From Humulus lupulus (Eukaryota; Streptophyta; Magnoliopsida; Rosales; Cannabaceae), in NCBI RefSeq assembly GCF_963169125.1, contig NC_084795.1:130427701-130491700 (forward strand): a stretch of 64,000 nucleotides of DNA, in the 5' to 3' direction. The number at the start of each line of letters is the position of its first letter. The first letter of the stretch is position 1. The notes beneath the pieces are model-generated. The model was not told the origin of the DNA. It did no database searches and was given only the letters and a program-made list of their open reading frames with translations. Both the position numbers and the translations under genes were made by a program. Below, in pieces: positions 22,430-32,634 of the stretch.

Positions 22430-22831
22430 TTAATGGGTTTATCTCTTGGTAAAAATAATTAATTAAGAGCACTTCACTTTAATTAATTATAATAGGAAAA
22501 CTGAGATAATTGGTTACTTAAGTGTTATCTGCGGGGTTAATAGTTTAATTGAGAATATGGAATATTATTTGTCATTATTGATAGATTGATTGTCGATGGT
22601 GGAGAATAATTCTTAACCGTTTCTCTAAATTGTGTTATCCATTGTTCTTTGATATTTATTCTATTTTATTTTATTAGTTCTTAAAACCAAATCCACTTTT
22701 TAATTATTGTTTTTATTTTGGATAATAAATTAAAAATAGTCCTCGTCGGTTCGACCTTTATTTGCGCTACACTGAAGTAGATGGTATAATTAAGAGATAA
22801 TAAATAATTAAATTTGGTACAACAGGCATCA
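22430..22831 (+). repeat. 3' LTR of Z, right segment
   Basis: It continues the Z LTR after Tat-1 and its CATGT/CATGC duplication. The late stretch CGTCGGTTCGACCTTTATTTGCGCTACACTGAAG, here split as CGTCGGTTCGACCTTT and ATTTGCGCTACACTGAAG, and the end ACAACAGGCATCA are typical of Athila-type LTR ends. The following ATCAT (22832-22836) would be its target duplication. Confidence 0.75.
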
Positions 22832-24216
22832 ATCATACCCAATGTACCATAGTCCATACATATCAATTTTCATTAGGAATGTAAAAAACAAAACAAGATC
22901 ATCTAGCACATATCAATGGGATACTATTTAAGATCTTGAAATTAACTTGAAACTTGCTCATAATTCCAAAATGAATCATTATGTTATATTTCATACACAT
23001 TTGATTATTTAGGTATTAAACAAAACTAGACACCCTTCAAATTTGGACTGATATAACCATTGATACACATTCACCCAAGGGTTCACTATGCCAATAATAA
23101 AAAAAACCTAGAAATTAGGTAAACTTTCTCTAATTCATTCTAGAAATTTTTTATATAATTACCTCTAATTTTTAAAATTTTATTTCTCTTATCATATAAC
23201 CAAGAAGAACAAGAAGAGAAAAGAAGGGGGGAAGCAAGCATAAAGACTAAAGAATTCAAAAGCTACGTAGATTAAAAATGGTCTCCCTACTGTACAATTG
23301 CAGCAAAAATTTGATTTAAAAATCAATAAATAAACAATTCAATTTACATTATACTAATCATTTGTAAGTACACGTATTAATCAAAGGTTCATAGAAAAGC
23401 TTGCTAATATTGACACCAAACTGTCTTAATATATAAAAGAACTTTATCACCCACATGGTTGTTGACCCTTTTAATAAAAATTTTCATCCATGACAAAACA
23501 AGAACCCAACATAGTTTACATAATCTTATATACCATTCATTTAGATTGAACTAAAAGAGAAATCTAAGAGATCCATCTAATGTGAACAAAGAAGAAAAAA
23601 AAAAGCTGCAATAGTTTGGCAAAAGGCGATTGATGATCGAGAACAAGTTTTTTTATTGAAGATGTGATTTGATTTATCCTAAAATTATTATTGGGTCGGA
23701 GAACTGCACTTTTACTCTATGGTCTCCTTTTCATTGAGCTCCAGAATCTTCGTATGACTTGGTGCTGATCTTTGGTCTGGTACTATCCAGAAATTCATCC
23801 ACCCAATTTTCCTGTCTAGTGGTGGTTAGTTAATTTGTTATTCCATTAAATTTACTTTTTACTTTCTTTTTCAATTAGGGTTTCTCTTTTTGCCCTTTTT
23901 CTTTTTCTCTTCTTTATTTTTTTGTCCATTCTTTTCTTTAGTTTGTCCTGATTATGTTGTATTTGTATTTTTTAGACAATCAATCCTAAAGTTTGAGGAA
24001 TCTTCTGAAAGAGTGTAACAAAAGAGTTATCATTGTATATCCTGAATCTTCTTTCTCAGCAAGGTATGCTTTCATCTCCCATATATATGCTTGCTGAGTT
24101 CTTATGATTGTATATCCTGAATCTTCCTTTGTGTGCTCTGTTAGATCTTTCATCTAGGACTTTGTCATTACTTTTATTAGACAGTCTTATTTCTTTGTTT
24201 TTATTTTTCTATGAAA
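22832..24216. other. unclassified low-copy-looking island
   Basis: This is about 1.4 kb with no LTR, integrase or transposase similarity visible. It is AT-rich, with a purine-rich stretch at about 23205-23240 and T-rich runs at 23850-23960. TGTATATCCTGAATCTT occurs twice (about 24035 and 24108). It may be old host intergenic or gene-flank DNA. The only protein-like signal is a possible minus-strand terminal exon at 23731-23811. Confidence 0.4.
23731..23811 (-). other. possible terminal exon, unknown gene
   Basis: On the minus strand a splice-acceptor-like CCACCACTAGACAG is followed by 26 codons (NWVDEFLDSTRPKI ... YEDSGAQ) and a TGA. The composition is protein-like, but an overlapping frame is equally open, no upstream exon was recognised and no family is known to me. 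Treat as a pointer, not a gene. Confidence 0.15.
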
Positions 24217-24800
24217 TAAATATTTGGGTATCTGCTTAAGACATCTCTCACTTCTTGTCAAGCAGCATTGCCCTTTTGTTTTGTTTATCTTAGAAACTAG
24301 GCTTGTTCATGACTCTGTTAATAGACTTAAATATATGCTGCATTTGGATAATGGTTTTGAAGTTCATAGGAGGAATTTAGGGGGAGGGGTAATACTTTTG
24401 TGGGTAAAGGATGTAAATATTAACATTTTGACTTATTCCTTGAATTATATTGATTGCTTTGTAAATTTTTCTAATGATATTTCTTGGCATTTTATTGGAT
24501 TGTTCTGTTAATAATCGTTCTTTCACTTGGTCCTTGTTATCTAAACTCTATGATGTTGGGCCTCTTTTTCCTTGGTTAATTATTGGTGATTTTAGTGCAT
24601 ACCTATATTCTGGTGATAAAGTTAGTACTACTAATCCTTCCCATCAAACTATGAATGATTTCAATAAGTTTATCAATAAGTTTTCACTCCTTCCTTTACC
24701 ACATTTTGGCCCTAAATATGCATGGACTAACAATACTACTTTTGAGCATCTGGACTGGTGTATTGTTAATAGTAAATGGCGCGATCTATTTTTTTTTTTT
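24217..24800 (+). pseudogene. L1-type LINE endonuclease fragment
   Basis: Two overlapping plus-strand frames give the N-terminal part of an L1 ORF2 apurinic endonuclease. The first reads LRHLSLLVKQHCP, FILETRLVHD (the ETR catalytic glutamate motif) and GGGVILLWVKDV; after a frameshift near 24475-24510 the second reads PWLIIGDFSAYL (the GDFN motif with N to S), FGPKYAWTNN and LDWCIVNSKW. Reverse transcriptase is absent: the fragment ends near 24800 at a T-run. The family nicks target DNA for target-primed reverse transcription; this copy cannot. The 5' limit is approximate. Confidence 0.75.
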
Positions 24801-24845
24801 TGCGTCTTTATTTCATTTAGATTATTTTGGTTCAATGTTTAAAAA

Positions 24846-24996
24846 AACGGTTTTGAGGCGCGCCTCAGTGTGAGGCGGAAAAAAAATGCAACAAGGCGTG
24901 CGCCTTGCTTAGCATAGGTGAGGCGTGTGCCTCACTACACTGAGGCGCTGGGTTGAGGCGAGTGAGGCGGAATTGGTCGAGGCGTGCGCCTCAGGG
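24846..24996. repeat. GC-rich palindromic repeat cluster
   Basis: Five or six quasi-palindromes of the form GAGGCG(N)GCGCCTC stand close together in otherwise AT-rich DNA: GAGGCGCGCCTC, AAGGCGTGCGCCTT, GAGGCGTGTGCCTC, TGAGGCGCTG and GAGGCGTGCGCCTC. The cluster separates the LINE scrap from the hAT region. It may be the subterminal repeat of the hAT element, but no 8-bp duplication was found. Confidence 0.8.
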
Positions 24997-25009
24997 GGTA
25001 ATGGGTTGT

Positions 25010-25550
25010 TTTATGCCAAAAAGACCCAAATAAAAATCTGCTATAAATAAGCCCAAAAAACATTTATTAAAACTTATCTCAAATAGGCCCAAACCCAATA
25101 AAACTTATTTTAAATAGGCCCAAACCCAATAATAAGACTTAAAAGTGAAAATTACACCTAGTACCCAATTTAAGTTAACCTCTTTAATTTTTACCCACCT
25201 TTTAAAACTCTTTGATTAATACCCAAACTATTAATGACTCTACCCATTATACAGTGGTCTAGTGGAACTGACAGTGGAATATTATTTAAAGAGGGAAGTA
25301 AATGACAGGACAGAGGAAAAGATTGAGATTTTTACATTGGACTTCTAGTAGTGTTTTAAGGGTAATATGGGGAATGTGCTTAAAAAAGTGGGTAATATTC
25401 AACTAAATATTATTAGTAGCTATTTTTAGTTAACTAATCCTAAAACTGGGTATTTTTCAAGTTATCCCGACTTAAAACTTATATTTTAATAAGCCCAATA
25501 ACTTAAAACAAATAAAACTACAAAGACAAACCCTAACAGCTCACTCTCAC
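25010..25550. other. non-coding 5' region of hAT
   Basis: The tract is AT-rich with no open frame. A 31-bp unit (CAAATAGGCCCAAACCCAAT core) is duplicated at about 25068-25135. Between about 25145 and 25475, GAAAATTACACC...TACCC at the left and GGGTATTTTTC at the right face each other as imperfect inverted ends, so a small non-autonomous element may be embedded. Evidence for that is weak. Confidence 0.3.
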
Positions 25551-26730
25551 TCAGCCTCTCTTCTCCCTCACGTTCTGCCTGCCTCCTTTGTTCATCTCCT
25601 CTGCCCAAAAACTTACTGAAGCTGTCGAAGCAGAGAAAGAAAGAGAAAAAAAATGAAACCTCCTCCTACCTTCCTCCCTATTTCTCTACACAGCTGCTGG
25701 TGTTGAAGCTTCTTTCCATAGTAAACTAGGAGTGTTAAGGTAAATATTATTTATTTTTATATTAGAATCCATTTTTAGTTGTTAGATAGATTCAATGTGT
25801 TCATTTTGGTTATCTCTTTGTTTTGTGTAGATAGTAGAATGGTTAGAAGCTCAAAAAAAAGTTGTGTTGAAGGAGCTAGTGGTAGTGGTAGTAATAATAG
25901 TGATGGGACTCATTCAAATAGGAAAGATCCAGCTTGGAAGCATGGCATTGAGGTTGATACTCCTGGAAGTTATAAATATCTTGAGTGTGTATATTGCAAA
26001 AAAGTTATTAAGGGTGGTGTTACGAGGTTGAAAGATCACCTTGCTCAAACTAGGAAAGATGTTGCACCATGTCCGAAGGTCCCCGAAGAAGTGAAGAATG
26101 AATTTGTGGAGTACTTGAAAAAAAAAACTTTGGAAAAACATGTGAGTCAATTATGTTTGATGGATGGTCAGACATTAGAAATCGAAGTATAATTAACATA
26201 TTGGTCAATAATCCTAGTGGTACCGTGTTTTATAAAAGTGTTGATGCCTCTTCATTTATCAAAGATTCCAAAAGGTTGTTTAAAATGTTGGATGATGTTA
26301 TTGAAGAAATTATAGAGCATCTTGTTATTCAAGTAGTAACTGATAATGCAAGTGCCTACAAAGCGGCGGGTACATTATTAATGGAGAAAAGAAAGCATCT
26401 ATATTGGACTCCATGTGCTGCACATTGTCTTGATTTGATGCTTGAAAAAATTGGAGAGTTGCCACAACATAAGAATGCCTTACTGAAAGCAAAAAAATTG
26501 AGCAAGTTTATTCACAATCATTAATGGGTCCTCAGCTTGATGCGAAAATTTGCCAAAAGAGATATTTTAAGACCTCCTGCTACAAGATTTGCAACCTCAT
26601 TTCTTACATGCAAAACATTTATCAAGTGAAGCAACCTTTAGAGGCTATGTTTACTTCTGAAGAGTGGACAAGTTGTGCTTGGGCATCTAAACCAGAGGGA
26701 AAAGAAGCAAGGAAAATAGTTTTATTCTAA
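25550..26730 (+). pseudogene. hAT transposase, BED zinc finger plus DUF659, deleted
   Basis: A CT-rich leader exon ends at a GTAAAT donor (25740); the intron ends TTGTGTAG (25830) and the CDS starts at ATG 25839. Residues 1-30 are serine/glycine-rich. A BED zinc finger follows: DPAWKHG, YLECVYCKKVIKGGVTRLKDHLA. At about 26140 the frame jumps into MFDGWSDIRNRS, the start of a DUF659-type hAT catalytic core, so roughly one conserved segment is deleted. The core continues (VVTDNASAYKAAG, PCAAHCLDLML) with a TAA at 26522, a change of frame, and EEWTSCAWASKPEGKEA. It is cut at 26730 by the Copia-1 LTR, so the C-terminal dimerisation domain is missing. Non-functional. Confidence 0.85.
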
Positions 26731-27960
26731 ATAAGATAATTATTAATCTCTCTTTTTATATTAACCCAGACATGATTAATATTTATTTTAACCTATAGTA
26801 TTTTAAAATAAAATCTATATACTTAAATAATTAATTAATTCACAATTAGTCAATTGCCAATAATGATCACATAATTATTTTATTGCCTAGGAAAATTAAT
26901 TCATTTGCACTTAAGTCATTCTCTCTACAAATCTTTCTTTTGACATCCTTACCCTTGACAGTGTAGGACACATGTCATCTGGGGACCATTGACCTATAAT
27001 ACTAAGTTCCAATAAACCAGCTTATTAATTAAAATCTTTAATCTAATATTCTTATTTATTAATTCCATGATTACTCCATTATAAATATGGAATTGCAATC
27101 TAAGTATTTATAGAATTATATAAATAGAGTTTTCTCTTATAGTCCAATTATAAAATCAATAAATGTAGTTATGTCCTTCATTTATTGGTTCATTAATTAG
27201 AGCTAGTTAAGATTATTGTTTTACCCTTATAATTACCTCTTGTTCCTTAAGTACCATTAATTCACTATCAAATAATTAATCTATAATCAAATTATAGATT
27301 TGAGCTCAATAACTATTCAGTTCCAAAATTAACCCTTAAGGGAACCAATATTCGATTTGTTAGGAAAGTATGAATTCCATTATTGTAAATATGGTCCTAG
27401 AAATTCATGATATTTAATCTCCAAAACAAAAGTCATTAGCCTCATTATACTAAGAACCATTAACAAGTGGATCAAAAGATCCAATAAACACAACCAGGAG
27501 TTCATGAATACTCAGGATTTAGACTGATCTACAAATGATCATCTATTATGATAAGAATTAAATATTTATGTCAAACGGAATGTTTATAAAGATAATTAAT
27601 TCTTATCTATCTTGTCATATATAATTTCTATTATATACAACACATTTACTAAGATGTCTATCCACATCAGTAATCTGAATCTAGATCACTTGCATCCCGT
27701 ATGCTTAGTAAACCGCACTAGTAACCAATCATTAAAGATTCCATACTTTAATATGTTACTGACTATTTTATTCATTATATATGATCTTAATTCTCTCGTA
27801 CTAATACAAGATCATATTCCCATGAATGAATAAGGAATTTTCTTGATACTATTATATAATTAATTCAAACAATAATTATAACATTCAAATATAATAAACT
27901 TGTACTTTTATTTAAATCAATAAAATGTATTTACATGCTTTTAGGGCATTAATCCTAACA
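26731..27960 (-). repeat. 3' LTR of Copia-1, truncated
   Basis: The minus-strand start is TGTTAGGATTAATGCCCTAA (27960), preceded on that strand by the polypurine tract GAGGGCAAGTGGGAGAT (27961-27977). It matches 45560-46681 closely, then diverges and stops at the hAT reading near 26730 without a recognisable LTR end, so the R/U5 part is missing. Confidence 0.75.
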
Positions 27961-27975
27961 ATCTCCCACTTGCCC

Positions 27976-29740
27976 TCAAAGCAAGTGAGGCATCTCCCTT
28001 AATCGCATGTTACATACATGACCCATAAATGACTTTGCAGGAAGTGTCTTGGTAAATGGGTCTGCTAGGTTTTGTTCTGACGCTATCTTCATAACAGTCA
28101 CATCACCTCTATGCACATTCTCTATAATAAGATGGTATGTCGTTTCTATATGCTTTCCTCTCTTGTGGCTTCTAGGCTCCTTAGAATTTGCTACTGCTCC
28201 ACTATTGTCACAGTACAGGATTAGTGGTATATCCATATCTTGATCTACTTCCAGATTAGTGTAGAACTTTCTCAACCAAACTGCTTCCTTAGCTGCTTCA
28301 CAATCCGCTATACGCTTAGTTTCTGCAGTTGAATCTGCAATACTTGATTGTTTAATACTTCTCTAGACTACAATTCCTCCACCAAGAGTGAATACTAACC
28401 CGAACGTCGACTTACGACTATCTTTGTCTGATTGGAAATCAGAATCAGTGTATCCAGTAGGGTTTAACTTACCCCGTGAATATACAAGCATATAATCTCT
28501 CGTTCTCCTAAGATACTTGAGAATATGCCTTACTGCAATCCAATGTTCCAAACCTGTTTTGTATTGATATCAACTCACAATCCCTACTTCATAGCATATG
28601 TCATGCCTAGTACTCAACATAGCATACATAAGACTCCTAACTGCTGAAGCATAGGGATACCTTCTCATGTCCTGTTCCTCCTGAGGTATCTTTGGACATT
28701 CCTCTTAGAAAAAAGAGATTCCATGTCTGGTCAGTAACTGACCTTTCTTGGAATTCTCCAAAGAGAACCTTTCAAGTGCCTTATCTATATAATTAGCTTG
28801 AGAAAGTGCCAAGAGTTTGTTCTGCCTATCTCTTAGGATTTGGATTCCTAGAACATAGATTTCCTCGACCAAATCTTTCATTTGGAACTTTTTGGCTAAC
28901 CACTTCTTTACGTTTGACAGTGTCTCTACGTCGTTGCCAATGAGTAGAATGTCATCCTCATAAAGAACTAAGAAAACCATCACTTTTCCTTTGATATATC
29001 TATATACACTTACTTCATCGACATTCTGTTCGAGTCATATGTTTTAATTGTTTCTTCAAAGGTGATATTCCAAGATCTAGATGCTTGCTTTAATCCATAA
29101 ATGGATTTCAGCAACTTACACACCTTTTGATCTTCCCTAATTTGATGAACCCTTCTGGTTGTACCATATAGATACTTTCATCAAGATAGCCATTAAGGAA
29201 GGTTGTCTTCACGTCCATCTGCCATATCTCATAATCATACGTGGCAACTATGAATAAGAGAATGTGAATGGATTTCAGCATGGCCACGGGAGGAAATGTT
29301 TCTTCATAATCAACACCTTCTCTCTAAGTGTAACCTTTGGCTATTACCCTTGCTTTGAAAGTCTCCACTTTACCATCTACACCTCTTTTCTTCTTGTATA
29401 TCCATTTGCACCCAGTGGGCCTCACATCTTCATGTGGGTCTACAAGTTCCCAAATAGAATTGGAATACATCAATTCCAATTCTTTGTTCATGGCTTCTGG
29501 GCATTTCTCATGTTCAGAATCATCCATAGCCTCTTTTAAGGTTAATAGATTGTCCTTGTCTGCATCAGAAATAAGGACATGTGCCTCATGTTCATAGTGA
29601 ACAGGTTGTCTCATAATCCTCCCACTACGACATTCCCCTGGGGTTTCCCTTTGGGGAATTGTGGTTTCCTCAGTTTGTCGTTTATCATTTAATGATGACG
29701 ATGATGGTGATGGAATATCATCAGTTGTGAGTTCCTCCAA
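27976..29740 (-). pseudogene. copia RT and RNase H (Copia-1)
   Basis: Minus strand from about 29590: RT N-terminus (NLLTLKEAMDDSEHEKCPEA, NSIWELVDPHEDVRPTGCKW, FKARVIAKGYT), MDVKTTFLNGYL, then the active-site region reading VLYEDDILLIGND (Copia-like YVDD changed to YEDD) near 28960. HWIAVRHILKYLRRT, GYTDSDFQSDKDSRKSTFG and LYCDNSGAVANSKEP with HIETTYHLIIE give the RNase H end, closing with IASEQNLADPFTK just before 27976. At least five frameshifts or stops break the reading. In the family this part copies element RNA into DNA; here it cannot. Confidence 0.85.
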
Positions 29741-30596
29741 TGCAACTTTGCTCTGAGGTTTAGCGAGATACTTTTTATAGTTTCTCTTCCAGTGACCTTG
29801 AACTCCACATTGGAAACATTTTCCTTTTGGTTCTTTCTTCTCTGAGTTGTTGTCATTCTTGTTTTCCTTGGATTTTGGTGCCTTTTTTCCTTTTTTGGAT
29901 TTCTTGTCCTTACTTTTGTCCTTGCCATTGTTCTTCTTCCTTAGAGGTTGAAGGTTAATCCTTTGTGACATTTGTCTCAGTCTCTTTGGTTATGGTTTTG
30001 TTAAGAGACTCAAATGTCTGCAGTTCATTCAACAACAGGTTCATGTTGAATTCCAACTTATTCATAATATAGTTGATCGTGAACACAGAGAAAGCAGGAG
30101 TGAGTGATTCAAGAATGATGCTTACTTGTGTTCGCTCATCAATAATGACCCCATGTATTTCAGCTTCATGCATCACGTCAATCATGCTCAAGACATGTTC
30201 ATGCATAGAAACACCATTCTTCATCTTAGTAGTCACGCAGATTCTAGTAGCCTCATGTCTACTTTGATCAAATTGTTGCCCAAACATGGCCTGCAGAAAT
30301 TCCATTATCTCAAAAGCAGTCTCCCTAGGTTGATGATTTGTTCTCAGAACATCATTCATGCTCACAAGCATGTAACACTTAGCCTTATTATTGGATTAAA
30401 TCCAGGCATTATATTTGTCCTGAATATTCTTCAGGGCATTGGCAGCAGGCTCTTTAGGACATTCCTTGGTCAAGACAAATTTATGGTTCTCACATATTAA
30501 CATCAGATTTAGATTAGATTTCCATCTTATAAAATTATCACCATTAAGTTTTTCAAGTGAAAGTAAAGCAATTATTGGATTGCCACCGTTCGACAT
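29741..30596 (-). pseudogene. copia gag with zinc knuckle (Copia-1)
   Basis: ATG at 30596 (MSNGGNPIIALLSLEKLNGD) starts a UBN2-type copia gag. Landmarks are NFIRWKSNLNLML, one in-frame TAA at about 30396, MLVSMNDVLR, MKNGVSMHEHVLSMIDVM and ESLTPAFSVFTINYIMNK. A frameshift at about 29955-29971 is followed by a lysine-rich run and the zinc knuckle CFQCGVQGHWKRNYKK (CCHC with the last cysteine lost). Within one open frame (29971-29324) the knuckle is followed after about 20 residues by the linker that normally follows integrase and then RT, so protease and integrase have been removed in frame. Confidence 0.85.
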
Positions 30597-31389
30597 TATT
30601 GAAAGAAATAAAATACAATATTATTACTATTTGAAAAATATCAATTATTTGGAAAGTAAATATGATGCATGAATGCAACAATTAAAACTCATAAACTAAC
30701 ATTTACTATCCCACGATAAAACTACCCAACAAATAAAGTGTCGCCTTAGGGTCGATCAAGTTAAATTCAGATAGTTTATAAGACAATCTTATCTTTATTA
30801 TTAAAAACTCAAAATAAATATTTATTTTCTCTTTTAAAAATAAAGCACTGCCGGTTTGATCGAGATGCAATTATCCATTACAAAAGCTTAATTTCATCTT
30901 TGTAAATGTAACCCATTATTTCAGAATTTATGACTTAACTTAGAGAGTGCTACCTTAGGGTTGGTCAAGCCTAAAATAAATCACTCATTATCTTCATAAG
31001 AAGCCAACCTTGATATTAATATGTCTAGAAACCTTCTTTAGGGGGACGAAAATAAATCCTCCTTGAGAACCCTACTCATATCTCACTGTGTTGTACTAAT
31101 AATGGAGACCATAGGTCACATTGAGATGTTCACATTTTCCCACTTACTATTTTAGAAATAATGTGTTTTATTAAACTGATAAATTAATTCTAAATTAATT
31201 ACTAGTTTATTAATAACCCTATGAATGTAATTAATTACAAAATACATTTAATTATAATAGAGCCTGTTTCTACAATTAATGTGATCTAGATAATTACCCA
31301 TTATATTCATCTAACTTTACTAAAATACTTTTTAAATAAAGTTTGTTATCTTAAAGGCCTATAATAACTATTGCCTTAATTATGGTGTA
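30597..31389 (-). other. Copia-1 untranslated leader
   Basis: Non-coding, AT-rich. Two related blocks (GTGTCGCCTTAGGGTCGATCAAG at about 30738, split here as GTGTCGCCTTAGGG and TCGATCAAG, and GTGCTACCTTAGGGTTGGTC at about 30947) suggest an internal duplication. It ends at the Tat-2 LTR. No gene seen. Confidence 0.5.
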
Positions 31390-32259
31390 TGTTTACAGCC
31401 TTTTTCAGAATTAACCTAAAGACGAGAGATTAAAGAAATGAGAAAATAAAACACAAGGATTTTTACGTGGTTCAGGTTATAAAAGAACCCTAGTCCACGA
31501 GTCTCTGGTATTAAGAGGATTGGAAGCTTTTGAGGGAAAGTTTCAATGGAGTATTCTCAGACTGCGTTTAGATTGCTCTGAGTACAGGTGTTTTCTCTCT
31601 AAAAAGTCAAACTCTTTACAATGAAATTCCTAGCCCTATTTATAGAGGTTGGGGTCATTAATAATAATCATAAGTAATTAATACACAATCTTCCCATTAT
31701 TGGGGGATTAATACCAATTCAATGCATTAGGCTGCACTGAATAGAGACCACGACCCAAGTGAGATCTGTGGGGTCCACTATAGAAAAGCACCTACTTTAT
31801 AGGTAACATGCCCCACGTACAGTCAGGGCGTGCTGTAAGTACATCCATGTCAGACGGCGTAGAAGGAGTGTGAATTGTTGAGTCGTACACTCAACAACAC
31901 TGTTGACAGATCGCCCATAAAGGTTGTCAGACGATCCTCTGGCTCTGAAAACCCGCATTCCCTGACAAATTGCACTTTATCTTAGGTCTGAGAATCGAAA
32001 CCTCGCAGCTGTGAAACGACTGAGAGACGAGAGCCCTCACCTTAATTTTTCGAGCAGGAGAACCTCCATCTCCGAGGACAGACCTCGAAGACTAATATAT
32101 CAAGGCACCCATGGCCCACTATCAATGGCAAGGTCTCACATAGGAGGACCCTCGCTCTGACTAGAGTCCTCGGGCAGTAACATGTCTTGATGACATTTAT
32201 GAACGTCCGAGCCGGCCACTGGGGGTCGCCACGTGTCGGAGGTAAAAATATGGACAACA
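31390..32259 (-). repeat. 3' LTR of Tat-2
   Basis: 870 bp, TGTTTACAGCC to TATGGACAACA. A minus-strand TATA box lies at about 31634 (CTATAAATAGGGC). It is followed inside by TTTTCCCCCCTAAG (32260-32273), the minus-strand polypurine tract. Confidence 0.9.
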
Positions 32260-32274
32260 TTTTCCCCCCTAAGT
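32260..32274 (-). other. polypurine tract of Tat-2
   Basis: On the minus strand CTTAGGGGGGAAAA directly precedes the 3' LTR. Tat-1 has CTTGGGGGGCAAA at the same place. It primes plus-strand DNA synthesis in this family. Confidence 0.75.
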
Positions 32275-32605
32275 CTCTACTCGTCCTCGGGAAGTGGAGA
32301 CTTAATTAAGGGTGATTTGAAAACATGAAGGGAAAAAACATTTAGGCTTTCCTCTGATGTCACTCTGAAAAGCAAACCCATGTGTCTACTCCCCATTGCT
32401 GGGCCCATCAATCTATGCATTTAATTAGGGGTCAACTCAGAGATCCCAAACATCCACTCTACACCCGAGGCATCTTTTCCCAAAGAAAATGATGATTGCA
32501 ATCTCTGCCTTTAGAACCCTGACCGTTGGATCACTCTCATGATCTCACCAAGGCAAGCCATCCCACGGTCGTGGGGAAATTGCTTCCCTCATAAGTTTGA
32601 CTGGG

Positions 32606-32613
32606 TATAAAAG
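32606..32613 (+). promoter_or_regulatory. TATA box of the Tat-2 antisense gene
   Basis: GGGTATAAAAGC on the plus strand, about 350 bp inside the 3' LTR, is followed by a leader with AACACTCTCTTCTGTCTC. The distance and layout match 18028-18035 in Tat-1. Confidence 0.65.
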
Positions 32614-32634
32614 CTTAGGAAAACCATCTTCAGC

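Noticed and set aside
24034..24130. Repeat TGTATATCCTGAATCTT as a possible target duplication of an insert
   Set aside because: 17 bp is too long for the elements here, and the short interval (about 75 bp) has no element-like ends.
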